64,000 nt of DNA from Dyella caseinilytica (lineage in GTDB: Bacteria > Pseudomonadota > Gammaproteobacteria > Xanthomonadales > Rhodanobacteraceae): contig NZ_CP064030.1 of the NCBI RefSeq assembly GCF_016865235.1, forward strand, positions 3,720,001 to 3,784,000. Direction: 5' to 3'. This document shows positions 17,097 through 25,492 of this stretch, piece by piece. A program made the position numbers and the translations under genes. Each line of letters starts with the position of its first letter. Position 1 is the first letter of the stretch. The notes below the pieces were generated by a model. That model searched no databases, was not told the DNA's origin, and saw only the letters and a program-made list of their open reading frames with translations.

Positions 17097-18212
17097 TCAG
17101 TCGTGCACCTTGCGATTGGCGTGGATCGACATCAGCACGCCAAAACCCACCAGCAACGATACTGCCGACGTACCGCCGTAACTGACCATCGGCATCGGCA
17201 CACCCACCACCGGCAGCAAGCCCGACACCATGCCGCCATTGACGAACACGTAGACGAAAAAGCTCATGCCGATCGCACCAGCAAGCAGGCGCGAATAAGT
17301 ATCGCGCGCTTCCATCGCGATCCACAGGCAGCGTCCAATGATGAAGGCGTACAGCACAAGGATCGCGCAGACACCGATCAGCCCGAATTCTTCGGAAAAC
17401 ACTGCAAAGATGAAGTCGGTGGTGTGCTCGGGCAGGAAGTCCAAGCGTGATTGCGTACCCTGCTCGAAGCCCTTGCCAAACACGCCGCCCGAACCCACCG
17501 CAATCTGCGACTGGATGATGTGCCAGCCGTTACCGAGCGGATCGGATTCCGGATTCAACATGGTAAGCACGCGATCGCGCTGGTACTGATGCATGAAATG
17601 CCAGGCCACCGGCACCATACCACCCGCCGCGGCCAGCAGCAGGCCGATGCGCCACCACGCCATGCCGGACAGGAACAACGCGAACGCGCCCGCGGCCGAC
17701 ACCAGCAAAGCCGTGCCCAGGTCAGGCTGCTTGGCAATCAATCCTGCCGGAATCGCAATCAGCGCTCCGACCACGATGATGTCTTTCCATCCCGGCGGCA
17801 GCTGACGCGGATGCAGATACCAGGCCACCATCATCGGCATGGTCAACTTCATCAGCTCCGACGGCTGGAAGCGCATGACGCCAAGATTGAGCCAGCGATC
17901 CGCGCCACGACCTTCACCCAGCACCGCCACGACCACCAGCAACACCGTACTGCCAGCATAGAGCCAAGGTGTCCATTTGCGCAGCGTCGACGGCGGAATG
18001 CGCGACATCAGCATGATGAATATGCCGCCCAGTACAAAGCGTGCAGCCTGCCCACCGACCAACGACAGATTGCTGCCGCCCGCGCTATACAACGTGACCA
18101 GACCCACGCAGCACAGAACCACCAAGGCGAAAGCCAGCGGCAGATCGATGCGCGGACGCGTCCAGATACGCCGCAGGAATCGGTTGAGACGCGTGCGCCA
18201 GGTGTCGATCAT
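17097..18212 (-). CDS. rodA: Peptidoglycan glycosyltransferase RodA (SEDS family)
   Basis: 371-aa inner-membrane polymerase of the Rod elongation complex, with about ten membrane segments. SEDS signatures visible are FQPSELMKL near the middle (with the conserved Glu and Lys), KQPDLGTALL with the catalytic Asp, and VGVPMPMVSYGGTS near the C-terminus. Its ATG overlaps the mrdA stop (ATGA), giving tight translational coupling with its cognate transpeptidase PBP2. Confidence 0.97.
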   Translation of the reverse strand: MIDTWRTRLNRFLRRIWTRPRIDLPLAFALVVLCCVGLVTLYSAGGSNLSLVGGQAARFVLGGIFIMLMSRIPPSTLRKWTPWLYAGSTVLLVVVAVLGEGRGADRWLNLGVMRFQPSELMKLTMPMMVAWYLHPRQLPPGWKDIIVVGALIAIPAGLIAKQPDLGTALLVSAAGAFALFLSGMAWWRIGLLLAAAGGMVPVAWHFMHQYQRDRVLTMLNPESDPLGNGWHIIQSQIAVGSGGVFGKGFEQGTQSRLDFLPEHTTDFIFAVFSEEFGLIGVCAILVLYAFIIGRCLWIAMEARDTYSRLLAGAIGMSFFVYVFVNGGMVSGLLPVVGVPMPMVSYGGTSAVSLLVGFGVLMSIHANRKVHD

Positions 18213-20239
18213 TGGGAGTCGTCTCCTGCACTGGAGCTGTCCGGCGCGGGCATGTCGCCCTGCGGCGTGTCTTCCGGCATCGCATCTGCCGGCAGGGATG
18301 CACTTGCGCCGGAAGCGGGAGCAGAAGCTATACCCGATTCCGACAGCGGCTTGTTCGGCGGGACCGCGCCACCTTGGGTCGCAAGCCACGCGTCGAGAAT
18401 CTTGCGCGCGATCGGACCGGCATCATCGGCGCCCCAGACACCCGCCTCCAGCACCACGGCGACCGCGATGCGCGGATTTTCAGCGGGCGTGAAGGCTTCG
18501 AACCAGGCGCGATGGCGCGCGGCAAGGTAGGCCGAGTTGCGGTTCTCATTGTAGGCATCGCTGGTGCGCGAGAAACGCTCGGCGGTACCGCTCTTGCCCG
18601 CGATGCGATAGGGAAAACCTTCGCCCAGCTTGATTCGGTAACCGGTGGATAGCGGATCGTTGCTGTAGATCACGTCCTGCATGCCCTCGTTTACCGCATC
18701 CCAATCCTTCATGTTCTTGATCAAGGAAGGTCCCGTGGGCGGATTGGGCAACGGCGAAGGCGCCTTGCTGACATCCGCCGCTGACATCACCACCCGTGGC
18801 GCATAGGGCAGGCCCCTATCGGCAAATGTCGCCAAGGCATGCGCAAGTTGCATCGTGGTGACTAGCCAATAACCCTGGCCGATGCCCGTGATCACGGTTT
18901 CGCCGGGATACCACCCCGGCTGTTTGGGTGAGTGTTTGGCCTTCCATTCTCGCGACGGCAAGATGCCGGATACTTCGCCCGGCAGATCTACGCCACTGGG
19001 CCGACCGAATCCATAAGAGCCCATGAATTCGCTGATGCGGTCGATGCCCATGTCCAACGCGAGTTTGTAGAAGTACGTATTGACCGAGGCGTAAATCGCT
19101 TTGTAGAGATTCACCGTGCCTGCGCCATAGCGCTGGTCGTCGCGATAGCCGCGCGATTGTCCGGGAATGTAGAACACGCCGCTGGAAAACACCGTGTCCT
19201 GCGGCGTGCGTAACCCGTATTCCAGGCCAGCGAGCCCCAAAAACGGCTTCACGGTCGAGCCGGGCGGATACGCGCCTCGCAAGGCACGATTGATCAGCGG
19301 TTTGTCGGGCGCGGTAATCAGCGATTTGTAATCGGCCGTGCTGATGCCGTTGACGAACAGATTGGGGTCGTAGGTCGGCACGCTGACCATCGCCAGCACC
19401 TGACCGTTACGCGGGTCGATTGCAACGGCTGAACCTGGGCGACCCTCAAACGCATCCTGCGCTGCTTTCTGGACCCGCGCATCGATGCTCAGGTAGAGGT
19501 TCTTGCCGGGTATCGGCGGGTGCGTTTCCAGCACCTGCTGAATACGGCCATCGGCATTCACCTCGTCGAGTTCGTAACCGGGCGTCCCGTGCAGCATGTC
19601 CTCGTACGAACGCTCCAGACCGGTTCGTCCGATGTGTGTGGTGCCCTTGTAGCGATCAGGATCGAGGTTCGCCATGTCGTCCGCATCGATGCGGCTGACA
19701 TAGCCCACGACATGCCCAAATAACGGACCCAATGGGTAATAGCGCGTCAGATATGGCACCACGTCCACGCCGGGGAATCGCCAGCGATTCACGGCGAAAC
19801 GGGCGATATCGTCCTCGGTCAGCCGCATCTTCAACGGCACGCTGTCAAAGCGGCGCGATTGCTTGAGCTGCTTGCGAAATGCGTCCAGATCATCCTGATC
19901 CAGTGGCACAACCGTGCCCAGCTGAGCCAGCAGCTCGCTCATGTTCTGCACTTGATCCGGGCGTACCTCGAGCCGAAACGCCGGTATGTTGTCAGCCAGC
20001 AGCACGCCATTGCGATCGTAGATCAGACCACGTGCCGGCGGGATGGCGCGCGGCTTCACGCTGTTGTTGACCGAGCGCAGGGCAAATTCGTCGTGATGCT
20101 GAACCTGCAGGAACACGTAACGGCTGACCAGTGCACACAGCCCCAGCAAGATCAGCAGGAAGCCGGCGATCGCACGCCGCCGGAACAGTTCGGCTTCGCC
20201 GCGGGTGTCCTTGAAGCGGCGCCGGATCAGCTTGGGCAT
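18209..20239 (-). CDS. mrdA: Penicillin-binding protein 2 (elongation transpeptidase)
   Basis: 676-aa class B PBP that cross-links peptidoglycan with RodA during elongation. A single N-terminal membrane anchor (about 22-46) is followed by the pedestal domain (about 60-240) and the transpeptidase domain with S328-TVK, S384-VN and K548-SGT. An Ala/Ser/Pro/Asp-rich tail of about 55 residues is unlike the short E. coli C-terminus. It lies 46 nt downstream of mreD and overlaps rodA. Confidence 0.97.
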   Translation of the reverse strand: MPKLIRRRFKDTRGEAELFRRRAIAGFLLILLGLCALVSRYVFLQVQHHDEFALRSVNNSVKPRAIPPARGLIYDRNGVLLADNIPAFRLEVRPDQVQNMSELLAQLGTVVPLDQDDLDAFRKQLKQSRRFDSVPLKMRLTEDDIARFAVNRWRFPGVDVVPYLTRYYPLGPLFGHVVGYVSRIDADDMANLDPDRYKGTTHIGRTGLERSYEDMLHGTPGYELDEVNADGRIQQVLETHPPIPGKNLYLSIDARVQKAAQDAFEGRPGSAVAIDPRNGQVLAMVSVPTYDPNLFVNGISTADYKSLITAPDKPLINRALRGAYPPGSTVKPFLGLAGLEYGLRTPQDTVFSSGVFYIPGQSRGYRDDQRYGAGTVNLYKAIYASVNTYFYKLALDMGIDRISEFMGSYGFGRPSGVDLPGEVSGILPSREWKAKHSPKQPGWYPGETVITGIGQGYWLVTTMQLAHALATFADRGLPYAPRVVMSAADVSKAPSPLPNPPTGPSLIKNMKDWDAVNEGMQDVIYSNDPLSTGYRIKLGEGFPYRIAGKSGTAERFSRTSDAYNENRNSAYLAARHRAWFEAFTPAENPRIAVAVVLEAGVWGADDAGPIARKILDAWLATQGGAVPPNKPLSESGIASAPASGASASLPADAMPEDTPQGDMPAPDSSSAGDDSQ

Positions 20240-20285
20240 GACAACGCCCTCGCCTCGCCTCGCTGCAAGCTGTCGATCGCGCGTG

Positions 20286-20774
20286 TCATTGCAGCCTCAG
20301 GCGCATCCGCAGATCGTCGAGCAGCAGGAACAGGAACGGCCACAGTAAGGCGCTCACGAAGGGCGACGCCCACCACAAGGTCGGTGGTGTCGATTCGCCG
20401 GCAAAGGCCCGCACGATCAGCAACAGAAAGCGGTCGTTGAGCAGCAGAGCCAGCACGGCAAGCGTTTGCTGCCACATCGGAAAGAAGCGCAGGCGTGACC
20501 GAAAACGCAAGGCGATGAATGCCAGCACGCACAAACGCAGCGCCTGCTCACCGAGCAGCACGCCGTTGAACATGTCCGCGCACACGCCCACCACAAAAGC
20601 GAGCCCCAGCGTGACGCGCTGATCACCCGATTCGAGCGCCCAGTACAGCAACACCAGCGCAGGCCAGTACGGCTTGAACGGATCAAGCACGCGCGGCAGC
20701 GGGATCAGCATCAAAAGCAACGCCCCAACGAGCGTGCCGACGAACCACCAGAACGAGAGTCGCTGACGGCTCAT
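20286..20774 (-). CDS. mreD: Rod shape-determining protein MreD
   Basis: 162-aa inner-membrane protein with about five hydrophobic segments, the small third partner of MreB and MreC. Typical features are WFVGTLVGALLLMLIPLP at the start and the PYWPALVLLYWAL helix. Its ATG overlaps the mreC stop (ATGA). Identity depends strongly on the mreB-mreC-mreD-mrdA order, which is canonical. Confidence 0.95.
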   Translation of the reverse strand: MSRQRLSFWWFVGTLVGALLLMLIPLPRVLDPFKPYWPALVLLYWALESGDQRVTLGLAFVVGVCADMFNGVLLGEQALRLCVLAFIALRFRSRLRFFPMWQQTLAVLALLLNDRFLLLIVRAFAGESTPPTLWWASPFVSALLWPFLFLLLDDLRMRLRLQ

Positions 20775-21778
20775 GTTGCTGGCACTCCTGCCGCAGGTGT
20801 CGTTGCCGTCTGCGCCGAGGCAGGCTTGAGCGTCACGCTGTGAGGCACAGCAGCGCTGGTGGCTGGCGCAGGCGGTGGCGGCGCTTCATCTGCCGGTGGA
20901 CCCGCTGGCGAAGGCGGTGGCGGCGGCCCCGAGGGCTCGGCCAGATCGTGCAGCACCAACACTTCATCGCTGCGATCCAGATCCGCGCTGGGATTGGCTC
21001 GCGCTTCCAGGAACATGCCACTGGCTGCCGGCGCCACGCTGACAACTTCACCGGCCGGAAAACCTTCGGGGAAACGTCCGCCGAGACCCGAGGTGAGCAA
21101 TTTGTCGCCAGGGCGTATATCCGCCGCCATCGGCACGGTCGGCAGGGTGAGCTGCTCGCCAGTGCGTGAACCATAGGCAATGGTGCGCAGACCCGTGCGT
21201 TCGACAACCACCGGCAGCGCGTGATCAGGATCGGTGACCAGCATGACTGTGGCCGAATTCGGCAGCACGTCGATGATCTGGCCCATGATGCCGTGCGCAT
21301 CAATGACCGGCTGGCCGGTCTTGATGCCGTCGCGTGCGCCGAGGTTGATCATCATGCGGTGACGATAAGCGCCCAGGTCGATGCCGATCACACGCGCCAA
21401 CTGCACATGCAATTCCAGGCTGTGCTGGGTGTCGAGCAATTCCTTCAGACGCTCATTCTGCTGAGCGACGGCTGCCATGCGGTTGAGCTTGGCATTGGCC
21501 AGCAGCAGATCCTCGCGCAAGCGCTGATTCTGCTCGGTCAGCAGCCGTCGATCGGCAAACGCGACACTCAATGTACGCATGCCTTCAGCGGGCATGCTGG
21601 CCAGCCGGTAAACCGGTTCGACGACGATCGCGGTCGCATAGCGCATGCGCCACAGCCAGCCGTTACGATGATCCAGCACCATCAGCACCATGGCGATGGC
21701 GAGGTAGAAGATCAGCCGCAGCGTGCCGGCTGCGGTGCCAGCGAACAGGGGCGAGGATTCTTCGCGCGTCAGCGCCAT
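20771..21778 (-). CDS. mreC: Rod shape-determining protein MreC
   Basis: 335-aa bitopic inner-membrane protein that forms periplasmic assemblies and activates PBP2/RodA. It has an N-terminal membrane segment (about 20-40), a coiled coil (about 75-115) and the beta-domain core (GIDLGAYRHRMMINLG, GVVDAHGIMGQ-type loop, SGLGGRFPEGFPAG). The last about 60 residues are a Pro/Ala-rich low-complexity tail of unknown role. A 220-bp gap separates it from mreB. Confidence 0.97.
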   Translation of the reverse strand: MALTREESSPLFAGTAAGTLRLIFYLAIAMVLMVLDHRNGWLWRMRYATAIVVEPVYRLASMPAEGMRTLSVAFADRRLLTEQNQRLREDLLLANAKLNRMAAVAQQNERLKELLDTQHSLELHVQLARVIGIDLGAYRHRMMINLGARDGIKTGQPVIDAHGIMGQIIDVLPNSATVMLVTDPDHALPVVVERTGLRTIAYGSRTGEQLTLPTVPMAADIRPGDKLLTSGLGGRFPEGFPAGEVVSVAPAASGMFLEARANPSADLDRSDEVLVLHDLAEPSGPPPPPSPAGPPADEAPPPPAPATSAAVPHSVTLKPASAQTATTPAAGVPAT

Positions 21779-21916
21779 GCAAACACCTCAACGGTGCCGC
21801 AATCCAACGCCCGCTCCCCTTTGGAGAGCAGATTGGGGCGATAGGCAAACCTCGCGGAAGACGTCACTGCGAGTGCCTTTTTAGATGCGCTTCGAATCGA
21901 CATGGACGCAAGCCTT

Positions 21917-21970
21917 GGCCCCTCACCCTGCCCTCTCCTCCGTAAACAAGTTTGGTAAACGGGGAGAGGG
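21917..21970. repeat. Extragenic palindromic unit (GGCCCCTCACC family) between mreB and mreC
   Basis: The unit reads GGCCCCTCACC-N4-CCTCTCC and ends with GGGGAGAGGG, so its outer parts pair around a 22-nt loop. The same motifs recur at 37807-37845 and 37881-37917. A dispersed extragenic palindrome is the likely explanation. Confidence 0.5.
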
Positions 21971-21978
21971 GATAATGA

Positions 21979-21996
21979 GTCCTCGCAAACGAGGAC
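21979..21996 (-). terminator. Hairpin directly after mreB
   Basis: On the minus strand GTCCTCG and CGAGGAC form a perfect 7-bp stem with loop TTTG, a few nt after the mreB stop. Only a weak T-rich tail follows, so it may attenuate, setting high MreB relative to MreC, rather than fully terminate. Confidence 0.5.
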
Positions 21997-21998
21997 AG

Positions 21999-23045
21999 TT
22001 ATTCAGGTGCGAAGAAGTCGCTGCCGTGCTGGTCGATCAGCTCCAGCGCCTTGCCGCCACCGCGGGCCACGCAGGTGAGCGGATCGTCCGCCACCTGCAC
22101 GTGCAGGCCGGTTTCCTCGGACAGCAGGCGATCCAGATCGCGCAACAGTGCGCCACCGCCGGTAAGCACGATGCCGCGCTCGGCCACGTCGGAGCACAGT
22201 TCCGGTGGGGTCTGTTCCAGCGCCGCCTTCACAGCCGCGACGATGCCGGCGAGCGGCTCATGCAGGGCTTCCAGGATTTCGTTGGAGTTGATCGTGAACA
22301 TGCGCGGCACACCCTCAGCCAGGTTACGGCCGGAGATCTCGATCTCCCTGACCTGGCTCTGCGGGAAGGCGCAGCCGATTTCCAGCTTGATGCGCTCGGC
22401 AGTCGACTCACCGATCAGGGTGCCGTGGTTACGGCGCACGTAGTTGATGATGGCTTCGTCAAAACGATCGCCGCCCACGCGCACCGACTGCGAGTAGACG
22501 ATGCCGTTCAGCGAGATCACTGCTACTTCGGACGTACCGCCACCGATATCAAGCACCATGGAGCCGCGCGCTTCGTGAACCGGGATGCCGGCACCGATCG
22601 CAGCGGCCATCGGCTCTTCGATCAGGAACACGTCGCGGGCGCCGGCGCCTTCGGCCGATTCCTTGATGGCACGGCGTTCCACCTGGGTGGAACCGCAGGG
22701 CACGCAAACCAGCACGCGCGGACTGGGGCGCAGCAGGCGCGAGCGGTGCACCTGGCGGATAAAGTGCTGCAGCATCGCTTCGGTCATGGTGAAGTCGGCG
22801 ATTACGCCGTCCTTCATCGGACGCACGGTGGCGATATTGCCTGGCGTACGGCCCAGCATGCGCTTGGCGTCACCGCCTACGGCTGCAACCGTGCGGGGGC
22901 CGCCCGGTCCACGATCCTGGCGAATCGCTACGACGGAAGGTTCGTTCAGGACGATCCCCTGGCCCCGCACATAAATAAGCGTATTGGCCGTGCCAAGGTC
23001 GATGGAAACATCGTTCGAAAACATCCCGCGAAACTTCTTGAACAT
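21999..23045 (-). CDS. mreB: Rod shape-determining actin homologue MreB
   Basis: 348-aa actin-fold ATPase that polymerises under the inner membrane and orients the elongation complex. Features seen: the short amphipathic N-terminus MFKKFRGMFSN, phosphate-1 loop SIDLGTANTLIY, phosphate-2 region VLDIGGGTSEVAV and adenosine motif GIVLTGGGALL. Length matches E. coli MreB. First gene of the mre-mrd cluster; its promoter must lie in the 315-bp gap shared with the divergent PfkB kinase gene. Confidence 0.98.
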   Translation of the reverse strand: MFKKFRGMFSNDVSIDLGTANTLIYVRGQGIVLNEPSVVAIRQDRGPGGPRTVAAVGGDAKRMLGRTPGNIATVRPMKDGVIADFTMTEAMLQHFIRQVHRSRLLRPSPRVLVCVPCGSTQVERRAIKESAEGAGARDVFLIEEPMAAAIGAGIPVHEARGSMVLDIGGGTSEVAVISLNGIVYSQSVRVGGDRFDEAIINYVRRNHGTLIGESTAERIKLEIGCAFPQSQVREIEISGRNLAEGVPRMFTINSNEILEALHEPLAGIVAAVKAALEQTPPELCSDVAERGIVLTGGGALLRDLDRLLSEETGLHVQVADDPLTCVARGGGKALELIDQHGSDFFAPE

Positions 23046-23360
23046 GGGTCCGCCGCGTGTTGACTCTGGCTAAAAAGTAAGCGCGCCAGTCTAGTAAGCA
23101 AACCCCTTGTCCGCAAGGATATTTTCGTTAAAAAAGGGCTGGAAAAGGGCAAAAGGGAGCACAGAATGCGGCGATTGTGTGAACAACTGCTCCTTACTCG
23201 CCACCCTGCTTGTCGCCGCCTTGAGAGGAGCGAGCAGGCCACCGCTACCACGCCCAAGCACCCGCAGCAGGTTCCCCGTTTCCCACTCTCACGCTACGAT
23301 AATGTGTTTGCCGCCATGCGGCTGCATCACATTAGCTAACTTTCGGGGATCGCCACGTCC
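23046..23360. other. Divergent intergenic region mreB / PfkB kinase
   Basis: A 315-bp gap that must hold promoters in both directions. A small hairpin CCTTG-tccg-CAAGG is visible near 23105-23118. No canonical promoter pair stood out, and the short open frames here look non-coding. Confidence 0.4.
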
Positions 23361-24296
23361 ATGTCTGCCGTCATCTGCGGATCGTTTGCCTACGACACCA
23401 TCATGGTGTTCCAGGACCAGTTCAAGAAGCACATCATTCCCGATCAGGTGCATATCCTGAACGTGTCGTTCCTGGTGCCGCAGATGCGCCGCGAATTCGG
23501 CGGCTGCGCCGGCAACATCGCCTACAACCTGAAGCTGCTGGGCGGCGATCCGCTGCCAGTGGCGGCGGTTGGCCAGGACTTCGCCCCCTATCGCGAACAC
23601 CTGGAAAAGTACGGCATCCGTATGGACGGCATCCGCGTGTTCGACGACCAGTTCACGCCGCAGTGCTTTATCACCACCGACCTGGATAATAACCAGATCA
23701 CGGCCTTCCATCCGGGCGCCATGTCCAGCGCGCACGCCAATCATGTGCGCAACATCCCCGACATCAGCTTCGGCATCGTCGCGCCGGATGGCCGCGAAGC
23801 GATGCTGCAGCACGTGGATGAATTTGCCGCGCGCGGTGTGCCGTTCGTGTTCGATCCCGGCCAGGCGATGCCGTTGTTCAACGGCGATGAATTCCGCGCC
23901 ATGATCGAAAAAGCCACCTACGTGATCGTCAATGACTACGAATCCCAACTGCTGCAGCAGCGTACCGGCTGGAGCGCGGCAGATATTGCTTCGCGCGTGA
24001 AGGCCTACATCGTGACGCTTGGCCCGCGCGGTTCGCTGATCCACGCCGACGGCACCACACATGAGATTCCGCCGGCGCGCGAGCGCCAGGTGATCGACCC
24101 CACCGGCTGCGGCGACGCTTATCGCGCCGGACTGATCTTCGGCATCATGAAGGGTCTGGATTGGGCGACCATCGGCCGCATGGCTTCGCTGATGGGCGCA
24201 CTGAAGGTGGAACACCCCGGTACGCAGAACCAGCACTTTACCTACGATCAGTTCGCCGCGCAGTTCAAGGAACAGTTCGGCTACGCGCTGGCCTGA
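23361..24296 (+). CDS. PfkB/ribokinase-family sugar or nucleoside kinase (adenosine-kinase-like)
   Basis: 311-aa cytoplasmic kinase. The N-terminal GSFAYDTIM and FGGCAGNIAYNL regions bind substrate, and the C-terminal DPTGCGDAYRAGL motif contains the anion hole and catalytic Asp of the PfkB family. The GGCAGN version and overall length resemble adenosine-kinase-like members, but substrate is not readable. DUF1304 follows 24 nt later and an M24-like gene after that, so the three may form an operon. Confidence 0.85.
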   Translation: MSAVICGSFAYDTIMVFQDQFKKHIIPDQVHILNVSFLVPQMRREFGGCAGNIAYNLKLLGGDPLPVAAVGQDFAPYREHLEKYGIRMDGIRVFDDQFTPQCFITTDLDNNQITAFHPGAMSSAHANHVRNIPDISFGIVAPDGREAMLQHVDEFAARGVPFVFDPGQAMPLFNGDEFRAMIEKATYVIVNDYESQLLQQRTGWSAADIASRVKAYIVTLGPRGSLIHADGTTHEIPPARERQVIDPTGCGDAYRAGLIFGIMKGLDWATIGRMASLMGALKVEHPGTQNQHFTYDQFAAQFKEQFGYALA

Positions 24297-24320
24297 TCAG
24301 GCCGGACGCCGGAGAGCAGC

Positions 24321-24680
24321 ATGTCGATTCTTGCCAGCATCGTGGTCGCAATCATCGCGTTGATGCACGTATGGTTCCTGATCCTGGAAATGTTCCTGTG
24401 GGACAAGCCCACGGGCCGGCGCGCTTTCGGCCTGACCGCTGAATTCGCCGAGCAGAGCAAGGTACTGGCCGCCAATCAGGGGCTCTACAACGGCTTTCTG
24501 GCCGCCGGCCTCTTGTGGGGTCTGCTGCTGGGTGGTGTCGAAGGCATGCATGTGAAGCTGTTTTTCCTGGCTTGCGTGCTCGTCGCCGGTCTCTATGGCG
24601 GCTTCACCGCCACGCGCAAGGTGCTGTGGATCCAGGGTCTGCCCGCAGCGATCGGCCTTGCGCTGGTGTTGTTGAGCTGA
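24321..24680 (+). CDS. DUF1304 small membrane protein
   Basis: 119-aa inner-membrane protein with four hydrophobic helices. It starts HVWFLILEMFLWDKP and contains NQGLYNGFLAAGL, both hallmarks of DUF1304. Biochemical role unknown. GGAGAG lies 9 nt before ATG. Confidence 0.85.
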   Translation: MSILASIVVAIIALMHVWFLILEMFLWDKPTGRRAFGLTAEFAEQSKVLAANQGLYNGFLAAGLLWGLLLGGVEGMHVKLFFLACVLVAGLYGGFTATRKVLWIQGLPAAIGLALVLLS

Positions 24681-24708
24681 TTTTGGCGATAAGAAGGATG
24701 ACGGCCCC

Positions 24709-25380
24709 ATGACGCATCACGATCGCGAAGCTGTCGGCCCCGCCTACGATCCGCTGCGCATGCAGCACGCGCGGCGTCAGAGCTGGGCAGCGCTACAAGG
24801 CATCCGCGAACGCATGCGGCCCGGCATCAGCGAAGACGAGGCCAGGGCCGAGGCCGGGCAGGTTTTTGCGGCCTTGGGGATGGATCGGCTGTGGCACCCG
24901 GTGATCATCCGCATCGGACCGAACACGACCAAGACCTACCGGGAGCCGTCCACGTCAGGCGTCCGGCTGGGCGAGAACGACATCTACTTCATCGACCTGG
25001 GCCTGGTATTCGACGGCCACGAGGGCGATGTGGGCGATACCTTCACGGTCGGCGAGGCGCCCAGGCAGCAAGCCTGTGCCCAGGCGGCACGCGATCTGTT
25101 CCAGGACGTGGCCGGCGTCTGGCGCAATCGCGGCCTGAACGGCCCTAGCCTGTATAATTATGCCCATGAGCGTGCCGAGACCATGGGATGGCGCTTCAAC
25201 CACGCCATTAAGGGGCATCGCGTCAGCGATTTCCCGCACGCCGTACACAAGGGTGGCGACCTGGGTGATTTCGAGCACAAGCCTGCCGAAGGCCTGTGGA
25301 TCCTCGAAATCCAGATCAGCCATCCAACCGAGCCCTTCGGTGCTTTCTACGAGGATCTGCTGACCCACGCAGCATCCTGA
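24709..25380 (+). CDS. M24-fold (methionine/Xaa-Pro aminopeptidase-like) protein
   Basis: 223-aa protein with a pita-bread fold. Candidate metal ligands are in order: Asp in YFIDLG, Asp in GDVGDTF, His in KGHRVSDFPH and Glu in ILEIQISH. It is shorter than creatinase-type enzymes and lacks their N-terminal domain. The second Glu usual near the C-terminus is not obvious, so activity is uncertain; substrate unknown. Confidence 0.75.
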   Translation: MTHHDREAVGPAYDPLRMQHARRQSWAALQGIRERMRPGISEDEARAEAGQVFAALGMDRLWHPVIIRIGPNTTKTYREPSTSGVRLGENDIYFIDLGLVFDGHEGDVGDTFTVGEAPRQQACAQAARDLFQDVAGVWRNRGLNGPSLYNYAHERAETMGWRFNHAIKGHRVSDFPHAVHKGGDLGDFEHKPAEGLWILEIQISHPTEPFGAFYEDLLTHAAS

Positions 25381-25492
25381 TCGCGCCGAACCGGACCGGA
25401 CACGCTGGATACACATTGAAAAAGTACGCTGCGGACAGGATGTCGCGTCCGCTCTCCACCGACTAACGAACTCTACTCACGGAACCAAGACA

